64,000 nt of DNA from Nigrospora sphaerica (GCA_018287875.1 JAGVVL010000017.1:3410001-3474000), one strand, 5' to 3'. Numbered from the stretch's first letter, positions 45,570-58,207 are shown. Translations and numbers: made by a program. Notes: generated by a model from the letters alone, not told the origin.

Positions 45570-48167
45570 CAGCCCAGTGAAGGCGGAGCTTGAAGACGTA
45601 CTTGCAATCTCCTTCACCAGCGGCACGACGGGAACCCCCAAGGGCATCGAGCTCGTCCAAAGGACGGTACGTGGAGCTATAGAGGCCGTTTCCAAGGCCT
45701 TGGGCCCGGCATCCGTCGCGGTGCTCTGGTAGACGGCCATCGGCTTCGATCTGTTCCTGGCGCAGGTCTTCGTTGCCCTCTGCAGCGGCGGCAAGCTGGT
45801 TATTGTTCCTCACAAGAAGCGACTGAGCCCGGCCGCCATCGCGAGCCTTGCCCGCAACGAGAGATCACAATGACGTCGGCCACACCTTCGGAATACACGG
45901 CGTGGCTGCAGCACGGCAGGGCAGCGCTGGCGTCGAGTAGCTCGTGGCGCGTTGCCGTCATGGTGGGTTAACCGTATTCATTGATCGTCGACGATGAGCT
46001 CCGAAAGCTTGGGCTTCCGCAACCCGAGCTCGGTACCGGCTACGGGCCGACAGAGGTAACCATCGTTTGTACATGGGGCACAACAAGCCCGAGCACGGCG
46101 GCAGAGGCACGCCGCCGACGAGCAGTGCTACCGACGGGCAAGGTGCTTCCCAACGTCTCTATCGTCGTTCTCGAAGAATTCGGCAACCCTTGTCCCCGAC
46201 GGGAGCGGTGGGCGAAGTCTTTGTCGGTGGCGCCGGCGTTACCAGGGGTTACCTGCGCGACCCGGAGCTAACGGCTGCTAAGTACAGGCAGGACCGATTG
46301 GCCACGGCCCGCGCCGTCGGGAAAGGGTGGACGCGGGCCTACGCCATGGGTGACCGCGGAAGGTGGAAGGCGGATGGAACGCTGGTAGTTCTGGGCCGGG
46401 TGGCGGGCGACACGCAAAATCAAGATTCGCGGCATACGAAACGAACTGCGAGAGGTCGAACTGGCGGTCGTGACGGCTTCGGCGGGCCTTATCGAGAAAG
46501 CCATCGTCACGCCACGCCGTCAGGGGACTGGTCTGTATCTCGTGGCCCATGCGACACTCTCGCCGGCCGGCCAGGCCATTCGTTTCGACCATGGACGAAT
46601 GGCGCGCCACCTCCACATGCTTGTATGCCGGGCGGCCGCCCTCCCCGTCTGGATGCAGCTGGCAGCTGTCGTTCCCTTGTCGGGCGCTGCCGCTGACACT
46701 GGACGGCAAAGTGGATCGCCTCGCGCTTTCTGCGCTTCCTGTCACAGACAATATACTTCAAAACGCGGGGACACCTGGGACAGGTTCCTGAGATGGCCTG
46801 ATGGATTCGCAGAAGCGCATCCTCGAGGTCTGGGGCCATATTCTTGGTGACGACCGTGTGCACTCACCCAAGCATGAGATCCAACAGCCGACCGAGTTTT
46901 TCGGAATCGGCGGGACATCGCTGCAGCTCATACAAACTGCCACGGAATTGATCAACAGCTTCCAGACCGATATTTCAGTCATGGATCTTTCCAGAGAAAT
47001 AGCCTCGAATCCATGGCAACACTTGTTTTCAAAGATGATGCTGGCGCTGCTGCGGAGCAGACGAGCATGATAGCACTGGACTGGAAGGCCGAGAAGCTAC
47101 CGCCGACATTTACGATACCTACTGGCCCTCGCGACTCCACGCCACTCCCACAAGCCTATCCTCCGCGGGTTATTGTTCTTACGGGGGGATCGGGCTTCAT
47201 CGGAGAGGCTCTCGTCGAGGCCATGCTTAAATGCGAATCCGTCACGATGCTACATTGCGTGGTAGTGCGAGACAGCGACAGGCTGGCGTCACTCGCGCTG
47301 CACCCCAAACTGGAGATGCAGACGGGCAACATCTCGCACCCAAAACTGTCCCTGGGCTCGCGGAAGCAGGAGCTGCTGGCGGGCACGGCCGATATCATCG
47401 TGCGCAACGGCGCCGATGTGTCATTCCTGAAGGGCTATTCCAGCCTGCGCCGCCCCAACGTCGGTAGCACGCGCTTTCTCGTTTCCCTCGCCGCGGCCCG
47501 CCGCGCCCCCTTCCACCACATCATGAGCGCCGCCATCGGACGGCTGCTGCTGCAAATGGGGGCCGTCGACATGCCCTTCGCCGCCGTCAGCGTGGCCGGG
47601 ACGCCGCCCGGGCCGGCCTGATGCGACGGCTACGCGGCGTCCAAGTGGGCCAGCGACGTGTTCCTCGATCAGGCCGCCGCGCAGAGGGGCCTGCCCGTCG
47701 CCATCCACCGCGTCAGCAGCGTGACGGAGAACGAGGACGGCGGCGCCGTGGCCCACAAGCCCAAGATCACCGACGTCATGGCTAACGCGGCAAGCTTCTC
47801 CCTGCTCCTGGGCGTCGTGCCCGATGGAGCCCGTGCCAACTGGCGAGGAACCATCGACTTTTCGTCGGTGGGACGCATGGCCGAGGGCGCGCTGCAGGCC
47901 GCCGGTCTCTCGGCAGGCAGAAAGGGGACGGCCGGCCCCGGAGAGGGTCAAGTACTGTTCGAGTTCCAAAGCGGCCAAGAGCTGCTGTCCGTCACGGACA
48001 TTGCAAAATACGTGACACGAAAGCTGGGACGTAGCCAAGAGCAGGTGGGTATATTCAACGTGGAAGAATGGGCGGCGAGGGCCGTCAAGGTGGGCATGGA
48101 TGAATTTGTGGCCGTGTTCCTTTGCCAAGCACGGGAGATTGTGTTTCAGGAATTGATCAAGGGATAG
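45570..48167 (+). pseudogene. Decayed NRPS-like gene: adenylation, carrier, thioester reductase
   Basis: Recognisable pieces occur in linear order but in changing frames. Adenylation: AISFTSGTTGTPKGIELV (core A3), then LWxTAIGFDLFLAQVF with an internal stop, GTGYGPTEVTIV (A5), YAMGDRGRWKADGTLVVLGR (A7), KIRGIRNELREVELAV (A8) and LTLDGKVDRLALSALP (A10-like). Carrier: FFGIGGTSLQLIQTA with the Ser. Reductase: VIVLTGGSGFIGEALVEAML (NAD(P) site) and DGYAASKWASDVFLD with a TGA just before it, running to ELIKG at 48167. At least five frame changes plus stops mean it cannot work. No condensation or ketosynthase domain precedes it, so either a 5'-truncated PKS-NRPS/NRPS or a stand-alone A-T-R reductase is possible. 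Confidence 0.88.
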
Positions 48168-49035
48168 AGGCACAAAGGCGGGGAGGCCTATGCATGCGTG
48201 TGACTGGGATGAGACGTCGATATCCAAGCTGGTGATAATCCAGTACACACTCCCCCATCTGTGGCTGGCCTCGACTTTCAGAAGCCTGGTTCCGCAGGGA
48301 GTTCCTCACAAGAAAAAACCCGAGGATGGGTCAAGTTGGTCGTGGCTACAGGCGCTAGGCGGGGTCGTCGTCCACTAAACGAAAAGGGAAATCAGCCCGT
48401 GGGAATATCGGGAGTCTGCGCAGCCCTGCATAGGAAAGGTTGAGTGCAAGGCGGTCGGTTTCTTATTGATGACGTCTATGAATATTTTGGTATCCAATCC
48501 ATGGTATTACTCGATACCTACTTTCAGCTGGACAGTGGAAGCGGACACGGAGGCTGCCATGCGGGCGCTGCTATTCGTAAGTCATTGATAGGAACCCCAC
48601 GCTTACGCTGACGATAGCGCCCCGCTCCTTTTTCATCGTCCGATCGGTACGCAGGATAGGCCGACTCCGACCACAATTCGGACCTTAAGGAGGGTGTCTT
48701 TAAGCAAACCAACTGGTTCAAGTTCAATGGAACGCATAAAGATGCATTAATCAGCCGAGTGGAAGAGGGACATTTTTGCGCGGTGGGAATGTGGCACTAA
48801 TGGTGCTGAAGCGAGTCCTCAAGTCGGAGCATCCTAGGCACCGGTTTAGCAATGAGGGGCATGCTATCCCTACTACAAGTACCTCGTAACCAGCAGCTGA
48901 GCAAGGAGCAACACATTTCTTCGAGCGAGCAGCAGCCCGTATCATCGACGTAAGCCGGTAAACAAAACACTCACACTTGACAATACGACCTCATCCCTCG
49001 TCCGTACGCTGATACAACTGCTTGGGGTATACATC
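48168..49035. other. Intergenic region
   Basis: Between the NRPS-like relic and the SDR gene; no gene recognised. Confidence 0.6.
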
Positions 49036-50344
49036 ATGGCTTCTAAGGTCGTCATTGCCACGGGCGCATCCTCGGGACTGGTGCGTCTCCGTGTTCTCCC
49101 CCCCTCTCTGCTCGCATTCATTCACTCTGCCCCTATGCCATCACCCGCACCCCAGCTTCGCTTTACCTAGCCTCGGCGCTAACCAGCAACTGGCTCAGGG
49201 CTTCGAGGTCGCTCGCGAGATCCTCCTGGATCCGCAGAGCGCGCCGCACCGGCTCATCGTGGGGGCGCGTGACGCCGCGCGCGCGCAGGCTGCCTTTGAC
49301 GGTCTAGGCTTCAACGGCGCCAAGCACGCCGTGACGGTCTTGCCCGCCGAGCTAACGGATTTGCGCAGCGTGCGCGACTTTGCCGACCAGGCCCGGAACG
49401 CCCTCGGGTCCCATCGGCTCGACTACCTCTTCCTCAACGCCGGTTTGGCCAAGGGCGCCACTGCCGGCCCGGGTCCTCACGGCTCCCGCTGGTGCGAGGC
49501 CTTCCTTGTGAACCACCTTGGTGAGCGAGCTCGTCCTTTCTTCCCCTATCGTCCGGGATCAGTTTGATGCCGACTCTGACACGGGGCCATCCCCGACATG
49601 CGCCTGCAGCCCAGCACTACCTGATCCATCTGCTGCGTGACGCGATCGAGGCCTCCAAGTCTCGCGTCGTCGTCGTATCCTCCGGCGCCGTCCGCAACTG
49701 TGACCCAGGTTAGTTTGACCCGGCCGCCCACTCTACACCGTTTGGTCTGCTACTGGTTTCCCCTCCCGAACGGCGACCCGGGGCGCCCAGAAGCCGACGC
49801 TGACGTGCTCTTGCGAGCCACAGCCAAGCTGGACAAAGACATGCGGGCGGATGGCGGCGCTGAGGCCTTCGCGGCCTACACAGGGTCCAAATTCGTGCAG
49901 CTGCTAGGCGCACACTACTGGCGGCGTGTGCTGCAGGGCACCTGCACCGTCGTGGCCGTATCGCCGGGCCTGATCCCCGACACGGGCATCTTCCGGCATG
50001 CCAGCACCGATCAACGACCGACCATGGCCTCGAACGACGCCAAGACGGTCGAGGAAGGTGAGTGCCTCCTATTTCAGTGCTTGTTGCAATCCCGGCCAGC
50101 AAGCGTGTGCCGGCCGTGGCGGCGACAGCAGCAGCAACGGCTAATGCAAGAGTGGAAAATAGGCGCTCGGAGCCTCCTGCGCGCCTTCGAGGCCACCGAT
50201 ATCCCTGAGGACCCGGAGCAAATATTTCTTACGAGCTGGGGCGAGTGGTGGCCTAAGTCTGTATACGAGTGCAGCCTGGATAGGGACTTACAGGACAAGT
50301 GGTGCCCCAGCCGCGAACAAATCGAAGAAGAAGCTGGGCTGTAA
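49036..50344 (+). CDS. Short-chain dehydrogenase/reductase
   Basis: Five exons: 49036..49080, 49199..49520, 49610..49708, 49791..50057 and 50163..50344, all with GT..AG borders and consistent phases, giving 304 aa. The first exon of 15 codons ends inside the nucleotide-binding loop (MASKVVIATGASSGL-GFEVAR). Other SDR landmarks: LDYLFLNAGLAKG (NAG), VVVVSSGAV (catalytic Ser) and YTGSKFVQ (YxxxK). The C-terminus (TSWGEWWPKSVYECSLDRDL) is like fungal protochlorophyllide-reductase-type SDRs. It is an NAD(P)H oxidoreductase of unknown substrate. Unlike its NRPS-like neighbour, all frames are open once introns are removed, so it may be functional. Confidence 0.85.
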
Positions 50345-51912
50345 ACGGGCCGCTCGCGCTTGGTCCTCGGAGAGTTGACATGCTAGCTTAATGATGCTCC
50401 CTGGCTTTTTCGCTCCACAGGGGCATGATCCTGGGCCGTAAGTTGTTCTCTATTGTGCGAAATCAGACGGATAGGGGTCTATCATCATCGCGGAATACTA
50501 CAGCCGCCACACAGCTTCAAGGCATGAAGGAATCGAGCCTAGGTGACTAGGTACGGAGAAAAAAATATCAGAAACAGTCTTGTACACTCATGTATTAAAC
50601 GTCCCATGATATGGCCCGCGGCCGTCAAAGTATCAAGCCAAAGCTCGTGAGAACTGTGGTTGCCAAAGTGTTCATGCCATCATAGGGAGTATGTTCCCTT
50701 CCTGCCAAGGAAATCTTTCCTATTCTTCCTTTCGTCCTCATTCCTCTTGTGGCTGTTGAATTTTTGCTGGTGGTGGGATTGGGCCACTAGCCACTCTTCT
50801 TACCTGCCTGGGTCCTTGGGATCGCAACAAGGATCTGCGAGAAACCCCGTGTACCGGGGAGTCCGACGGTTTCCATCTCCGGGGGGTTGTACTATTATCA
50901 TCCCACCGGCCTTAGAAATCATGCGTTCTAATTAAACTTTAATTAGTCTAAAAAGCGGATACGTGTCCAACTTCGGGGGATGGAGTATTTACGCTGCACA
51001 TAAAGTACTTAAAGCAACCCGACTAACATAGGTAGCAGGAGATACCGTTTAAAGTATACTATGCACTGATACTTTAGCACCATAATGCACGATTTATAAG
51101 CTTATTGGGATATCCCGCGGCTGTAAATGGTATTAGTAAGCCGCGCCTCTATTTCACAATCCACTTCGGCCATGAAGAGATGGAGGAAACCGGGCAATCC
51201 GTCAAATGGAAATCAGGGTAGGAAGTATAATGAACACCAATACCGGCCTTCACTGAGTAGTCATTTTACCGGCTCTTCAAAGTAGATGCTACTGTCTCTG
51301 GACGTTCATCGAAGAATTGGGCGGGGGCGGATGCGACTAGACTCTCACCTATGGAGAATGGACCCAACATCTCGGAGAACTCCATCCGTCCGACACACCG
51401 ACAATAAGGTTTGAAAACCCCAGTCACCCCTTGCCGTCCCCATTAAATTCGCTTCTAACTTGGAGGAACTGTCCTGTATTACCAATCTTCAATCTGGGGC
51501 CCCGTCAATTGGGTGACAATGCCTTTCGAACCCTGTCAAGACGGCAGAGATGTGGTATATGGAGGTACCTCTAAAACCTATCCCCGAACGGTGCCAAGAC
51601 GTATCTCGGCGCGAAAGCTACTCCGATCTGCGCCTGTGCCGAACACTGAGTAGGGCAAGCGCACTCTGGCCATGTGTACCAGAGCACTTCTAGAGGGTCC
51701 CACTTGTGTCCAGCCAGTCCGGCTGTCGGCTTTGCAATGAGACCCGTGTATGTCTGCATTTTTAGTCTATTGCCAGCATATATTGACTTTCGCAAAAGTT
51801 ATAAAGGCGAGCCGGCGTCTCTGAGACTTCAACTATCACCACCATCACGACCACCATCACGACCAGCATTATCAACATCACGTAAACCACCCAGCAACGT
51901 CCTTCAATAAAA
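50345..51912. other. AT-richer intergenic region
   Basis: 1.5 kb without supported genes; composition drops around 50,930-51,130. Upstream of the 51.9-kb gene a TATAAAGG and a leader with CACCAT/CACGAC repeats (51,836-51,880) occur. Confidence 0.55.
51800..51807 (+). promoter_or_regulatory. TATA box of the reductase gene
   Basis: TATAAAGG, 106 bp upstream of ATG 51913. Confidence 0.55.
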
Positions 51913-53009
51913 ATGGCTACCATCGACAATCCTGTCATCCCTAAAGGCTCCCTCGTCTTCATTACGGGTGTTTCGGGGTTCATTGGGTCCCATGTGGCTG
52001 ACCAGTTCCTGTTCTACGGCTACCGCGTCATCGGCACGACGCGTAACCCCGACAAGAACATCTGGTTGACAAGTCTTCTGACTGCCAAGTACGGCCCTGG
52101 GAAGTTTGAGCTTGTCCAGCTGACAGACTATACCACGCCTGATCCACTGCACGCGCTCATCAAGGGCCGCGGCGTCGCCGCCATCATCCACACGGCCACG
52201 GACGTGAACAAGAATCCCGATCCAAATGTCATGATTCCGCAGGCAATCAACATGACCATGGCAGCCATACACGCCGCTGCCCGTGAGCCCACGGTTAAGC
52301 GCGTGGTAGTGACGTCCAGCATAGCGGCTGTGTACACACCCAAGCCAGGCACGCCCTACAAAGTGGATCAAGATACTTGGAACGACGAGGCGGTCAAGAA
52401 CGCATATCAGCCCGTGGAAGATCCGTCTGAAGCATTCCTGCGGGTTTACCCTGCCAGTAAGGTGCTCTCTGAGCGTGAAGCTTGGAAGTTCGTGAAGGAG
52501 GAGAAGCCGGGATTTGTACTGAACACGGTGATTCCGGCCTTCAACATAGGACCTATCCTTGACCCGGTCAACCAGGGTTATCCCTCCTCGGCCGGGATGA
52601 TGGCGGCGTTGTTTAATGGGAATATCGAGTGGATGAAGCTAGGTGGAGCGCGTAAGTCGCCTGAGATGCTACAGATCTATTCCCTAGATTGACTTACCAT
52701 CTGTCCTTAGAAACCTTTATCAACACCCAAGACAGCGCCCGTCTGCACGTTGCCGCTGCCGTCCTTCCCGGAGTCGAGTCAGAGCGCATCTTTGGCTCTG
52801 CAGGGCCCTATAACCCGGACCAGGTACTGGAGATACTACGCAAGCTGTACCCTGGTAGGAAGTTCCCGGAGAACTTCTGCAGTGGACAAGACACCGCTGA
52901 GATTGTACCCCGCGCTCGCGCCGAGCAACTATTGCGGGACCTTGGCCGCGATGGCTGGGTTGGGCTGGAGCAGAGTGTGCGCGATAACACGCAGACACTT
53001 GATGTTTAA
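51913..53009 (+). CDS. NAD(P)-dependent epimerase/dihydroflavonol-4-reductase-like enzyme
   Basis: Exons 51913..52651 and 52711..53009 (phase 1, GTAAGT donor, TTAG acceptor, 59-nt intron) give 345 aa. The Rossmann motif VFITGVSGFIGSHVADQFL, the serine in VVVTSSIAAVY and the YPASKVLSE (YxxxK) catalytic motif define the extended SDR group with Gre2 methylglyoxal reductases and dihydroflavonol/cinnamoyl-CoA reductase-like enzymes. The splice joint gives TFINTQDSARLHVAA, the conserved region after the intron. It probably reduces an aldehyde or ketone with NADPH in the cytosol; the substrate is unknown. It sits between the SDR and the MFS transporter near the NRPS-like relic. Confidence 0.9.
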
Positions 53010-53366
53010 GAGATGGAATGATTGGCGTACAATAATCCTTGGTTAGGGTTCGATGTGGCAGAGCGAGAAAAGCAGCGATCTATCAGACCTCGAGAAAAGG
53101 CGGCAGTGGCTTGCTATCCCATCTCTAGCCTATAGGTGGAAGCACCAAACCCTGGAAAGCCACGTTCTGGGCAATATATCTTGATGAAAGCATTATTAAG
53201 ACATGTCGTGCCATTACTTTGACATTTCTCAATCTCTTCTCTTGACCGAGATAAGTAATTTTATGCAATGTAAACAAGACTGTCTTATATCTTCGCCCTT
53301 TCTTCATTTTAAGAACTATTTAATTATCATTGAAAGGTGACGAGACTAGTTCGGGAGAAGGGGCGA
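53010..53366. other. Intergenic region left of a solo LTR
   Basis: 3' flank of the reductase gene; nothing else recognised. The last five bases are the target duplication of the solo LTR. Confidence 0.6.
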
Positions 53367-53934
53367 TGTTACGACCCCAAAAGATCCAAGCCAAGAAAGG
53401 TGGCTAAGCACTGCACCAGCCACCAAGGATCTCTCCAGCCACAAAGGAAACTATCGACAAGGCCAGCAACAATGGAAACAAGCCTGGCAAGGAACATTGC
53501 CCAGGCAAGGGAAACATTGCTAGGGCAAGGGATACCTCCAATTTGGAAAAGGGAAGTCACGTGACGGATCATGGCCAAGACTATATGATCCAACGTGGAT
53601 CGATGGATCGAGTCGTCGAGCCATCGAGCCGGATCATGGGATCGACCAGTCGATCCAACGATCCAGAATGTCAGTGAGGGAATGACTTGATATATAAGTC
53701 AGGGGAATTTCCTAATTAAACAGTCATTACCTTAGTGATCAATTTAAGCATCTATCTTACCTATAGATGGGAGTAACCTCCTAACGACCTTTTATGAAGA
53801 TTAGACCAGTTACCCCGTTAAGCACCCTCAGTTAATCAGTTACCCTACGACCACTGTTCAAGAAGACAGACGCTCTCTGTCCCTGATTGTACAAACCCTA
53901 CGTCACCCAGTACTTAGGTATAGCGTTCGTTATA
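53367..53934 (+). mobile_element. Probable solo LTR (568 bp)
   Basis: The segment begins TGTTACGACCCC, as fungal Ty3/gypsy LTRs do, and ends TTATA. It is bracketed by identical 5-bp GGCGA (53362-53366 and 53935-53939). The terminal CA expected for an LTR reads TA, a CpA-to-TpA change as made by RIP. Inside are many GGATC/GATCCA repeats (53,560-53,670). No gag or pol is next to it. Strand is inferred from the TG start; not confirmed by a second copy. Confidence 0.65.
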
Positions 53935-55903
53935 GGCGAGTTCTACGCGTTATTTTGAACGTACGTGCATAAACGGACTAATTTATGGGCGGTAATACCG
54001 AAATAGGGATATTGATATGGTGTAGACTGGGGTGAAGGGGAAAGATGATGTATTCCGTCCGCCGGCCACGAAGTGGATGTCAGGGCAGGAAACTATCTAT
54101 AGTGCGATATCCCAACTAGGTAGGTGGGGTAGCAGGACCCCTCCTTGACAAGGATACCGCACCTTATTATCTGTTACCTACCCCCGCCACGTATCAGATA
54201 TTTACTAATGATAAGCCGTGGGAGTTTATCTGAGCGATTCCATAATGATGTATAGCAGCCTACTGCTGAAGATTCAATGCTGGTCCCTGTTCTAAGTAAC
54301 TTTAGAGGTAGGGGACACACCAAGCAGAAGACCCGAAATATAGTTTGAATGCGTTTGGTAAAGTACTCCGGACGCTGTGCCAACAATTCCTTCATTCTAT
54401 TACCTTCTCAATGTTTCAGATCGATGTGGTTAAACCGCAGAGTAGCGTGCACCCCCCCCTCCCCCAGTGTCACAGAAAATCCGCACTTGTCTGCTTGATA
54501 CAGCCTTCGCCTTAGCTCGACCCATTTTCCGAACACATTTTATTCCTGATGTATGACATTGAGTAGAGAGATTAAGATAAGCAAGTTCCCCAAGAAACTA
54601 GAGCTCTAGGTGCCAATATGCGCTTCCACCCAATCCACGCAAAGGTCACATTTTGTCGCGCAAACACTTGGTGGTAGCATACGGACCGCTAAAAGGTGAA
54701 TTTTATCAATAACGTCCGCCATGTTTTTTTCCAGTGCCTGCTTGATGGAGTATAGAATATATAGTTCGTGCTAATAAGTCTATTTTTCATCAGCGCGAAG
54801 GCTGACAGAACCTTCTGAACAGTCTCTCAAACGTAACAATACGATAGATAAGGACTGGAAAGGTAGCCGGTGATCTAGGAACGTGAAAACATCGTTAACG
54901 GCCAGTAAATAGATAGAGGGATTTTGAAGCCGCGTGCAGGCGCCGGTCTTCTCTGTGGAGCAAGAAAAGTCTAGAACGTAGTACTTATCAGATTGGAGCA
55001 GTTTTATTATATCAGAGGGTTCGCGGGATGCAAAGATAGAGGGCAGCGATGTAGCGGATAACAAACCAGCAAGCTGAAGAAGAAACAGCAAAATGAGGCA
55101 GATGGTGAATTTCCACGCAGTGCTACCGAAACGGTGAGTGTCTTCGATTTAGCTCCCATCACTTCAGAGTGTAGTGAGCGGGTGAGGCTGAACCCGCAAA
55201 AATGCTGGCATTCGTTTAGTCAGCAGGCCTCTCGGAATGCCACTACACACGGCAAGAAATTGAAAGGCGATGATAATGATTTGTTAGGTTTATATGTTAG
55301 ATTTGTGGTTATTTTTATATCTATTATTGAAGTTGTTAGCGATGAGGAGGATCGCGACACTTTGTTGGTGGCCCAAGTCTTGGGGGCCCGAGTGGCGGGT
55401 GCTGAACTTACGACCCTTAGCTTTCTTATCACACGACGCTCTGGTGGGACGTATCCAACCGCCAGTCTGCGTCCAGCTGCCTTATCAGTCCAGCTACAGG
55501 ATACCCCTCATTTTGACCGTATCACGACCGTCGTCTGGTTGCTCCGCCGGTGCATCATCACGAAGAGAGACCTATGGCCCCTGGACGGAGCTCCGCCTCG
55601 GCAGGGATGTCCAACTTTGCACTATCGGAGCTTCCCCGCAAAGCCGCCGCGACCTAATCAAAGAGGCAACTCTTATCGACCGTTATCGGGACCACGCATG
55701 ACGGCCACCAAGACTTGCATATGCTGATATCATCTGTCTATCTCGGGTTTGCCATGTCCATGATATCTAAGAGGAGGCCCAAGTTTAGCGCCTAGTCACC
55801 CTCGAGCCGTTGAAAAACCTATCATTCGATGCTGCATCGACATGACAAGTTGTTCCAACCGGCAACCGCAAATTTTAGTCTCGAGAGACTGCTTCCCCTC
55901 AGA
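53935..55903. other. Gene-poor region
   Basis: Two kilobases of lower GC. A leftward frame around 55,130-54,780 encodes a hydrophobic signal-like stretch (ICLILLFLLQLAGLLSA) then 85 residues, but has no ATG. Other ORFs lack domains. The MFS gene promoter lies at the right end. Confidence 0.5.
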
Positions 55904-57846
55904 ATGTTCGCCAAACATACGCCGCAGCCAATGCATGCTAACGACGGCCTCCCACCGGGGACTGTTCGTCTGATTGACACTGCCGGAAACGGCTTCTCCA
56001 AACATGCCGAAGGAAAAGGGCAGACAGATATCATCTTGGTGCCCAGCCCTAGCGAGGACCCCGAGGATCCGCTGAATTGGACATTCCGTCGAAAGATCCT
56101 GGCAACAAGCTGCGTGGTTGTGTACACCATCATGATTGCCCTCCCGTCTAGCGCTGTCTATTCCATCGTCACACCGATTCGTGCGGCTACTTCCCTGACC
56201 CTCGCCGATATCAACAATGGGACTGGTATCATGGTACGTGGATTTGCCTTCTGGTTTCTTCGTGCTTGCAGTACCGGGGCGAGGAACCATTCGTGTGCGA
56301 ATTCATAATTGAACAAAGCGATTAATTTGTCGGGTAACTCAGTTCCTCTTCTACGGCTGGGGCTGTATCTTCTGGCAGGCCATCGCCTTACAATACGGCA
56401 AACGCCCCGTTTACCTCTTCTCTCTCCTAGCCAACATCATCATCCTTGCTACGGCGCCGCTCTGCACCACCACGAGCACGTATACGGCCAACCGGATCAT
56501 TCTGGGCTTTTTTGGCTCACCCGTGGAGTCCTTATGTGAGGTTTCCATCGTCGACGTCTGGTTCGTGCATGAACGGCCCAAGTATCTTGCATGGTACGGG
56601 TGGTCGCTCTCGCTGGCAGGCAAGCTGGCGCCTATGATCTCGGGCTTCGTCAACTACGGCATGGGCTGGGAGTGGACGTTATGGTGGTGTGCCATCTTCA
56701 ATGCCATCGCTTTCGTCTACTGCTTCCTTTTGATGGAAGAAACCAATTACGACAGAATTCCGGTCCACGGTTCGCCACAGAGTGCAACTCCAGCGCCACA
56801 ATCGACTCACACACCGGCCCCAGAGACCAGGGCCACATTCCAGGGCGCCGAGTCAAAACCCTCATCAGCAGCGCCCTCGGAGGCTTCTGAGCCGGGCGAA
56901 GTACTTTGGCCGAGGAAGTCGTACATGGACAAACTTGGAATCAAGGACAAAAAACGGCCGAATCGCCTAGTCGATATAGCCATAGCTCCTTTTAAGGGAT
57001 TCACATACCCTGCCGTGGTATATGCTGGGTAGGTCGCTCCAAGAATCGGGTCGGGGGCTGCCGTGTATCACTTGTGTATGCTAACAATCTTTTCCAAAAC
57101 TTGTGAAGGCTCATGTATGGCGCCAACAGCCTCGTGTGGCAGGGTGTGCAGAACGCCACAATTGGCACAGTCTATACAACACAATACGGTTTCAGCACGG
57201 CCACCGTTGCCGCCGCCTACGCTGGGGGTGTCCTTGGGTCTATCATGGGGTAAGCTACAACCGGAACCAGCCAAATGCACAGAGTTCTATCACCAATTGC
57301 TAATATGGGCTTCCGTCTTCTAACTATTCTAGTGGATACTTTTGCGGAAAGGGCGGTCGCGTGCTCACGATACGACTAGCGCGGCGCAATGGTGGTGTTT
57401 CGGAGCCAGAGCATGGGCTTTACATCTTCGTGGCCAGTGTATTCCTCGTGCCGTTCGCGATGGTGCTCTACGGACTCGCCGTCACCTACCATTTACACTG
57501 GTTCGCGTTGGTGGCGTCACAGGTGGCTATCGCCTTCAACGCTGCGCTCTGCGTCTCAACGGCCCTGGCCTACGCTATGTCGAGCTACCCGGAGCTGTCA
57601 GGCCAGATGGTGACAACTTGCGTGCTAATTCGCAATACGCTATCGTTTGCCATTAACTACGGTATCACCCCCTGGCTCAAAGCGAGCGGGTACCTTCGCG
57701 TCTATTGCATCGTTGCCGGAATCAGCTTCGTGTGGAATTCCAGCTTGTTCGTCATGACCAGGTATGGCCGCAGGATGAGAGAGATAACAGCCGATCGATA
57801 CTACAGGGATGTGGACCGTGCAAGAGCAAAGGGACTGGGCCATTGA
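55904..57846 (+). CDS. MFS transporter
   Basis: Four exons, 55904..56233, 56343..57028, 57109..57249 and 57333..57846, join without frame breaks to 556 aa. The N-terminus (LPPGTVRLIDT...DIILVPSPSEDPEDPLNW) is the usual start of fungal DHA1/HOL1-like transporters. FLFYGWGCIFWQAIALQYGKRPVYL covers helix 2 and the loop with the GKRP signature. SPVESLCEVSIVDVWFVHER covers helices 4-5. A long central loop with Ser/Pro/Thr-rich sequence separates two six-helix halves. It probably exports or imports a small molecule at the plasma membrane. An in-frame ATG at 55829 would add 25 residues; 55904 has A at -3. The position near an NRPS-like relic and reductases fits a metabolite-cluster transporter. Confidence 0.88.
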
Positions 57847-58207
57847 TGCGGCTTTCTTGCGCTTTCTGATCCAGCGCTTCAGTCCAAGTTTCTGAACGGT
57901 TTGGGGTGGAGTTGGGCCGTCGATATGTATCTGACAAAGGAGAGAAATAGGGCTGCAGCATTCACCTTTCTTTGGTACGAAAATACTATCGTTGCGGGCA
58001 AGTACTCGTGCACCCCCAAAACAAACTAGCCCAACATAGAAGTGGCAGGAGGTTTTTTGTCTACCCTTCTTCCGGTTGCGAGAAACCCTTTCCCACTTCC
58101 AATGGATGTAAAGTGGACTACTAATGCTTGGGGCCAGGACGAGCAAGTGTATCCCTCAATCCGGATGTGTAGTCGATGTGAAGATGATCAAGGCAGTGCA
58201 CTGTTTA
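57847..58207. other. Intergenic flank of the second transposon complex
   Basis: 3' flank of the MFS gene ending in TA (58206-58207) at the left edge of the second pogo-type end. Confidence 0.6.
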
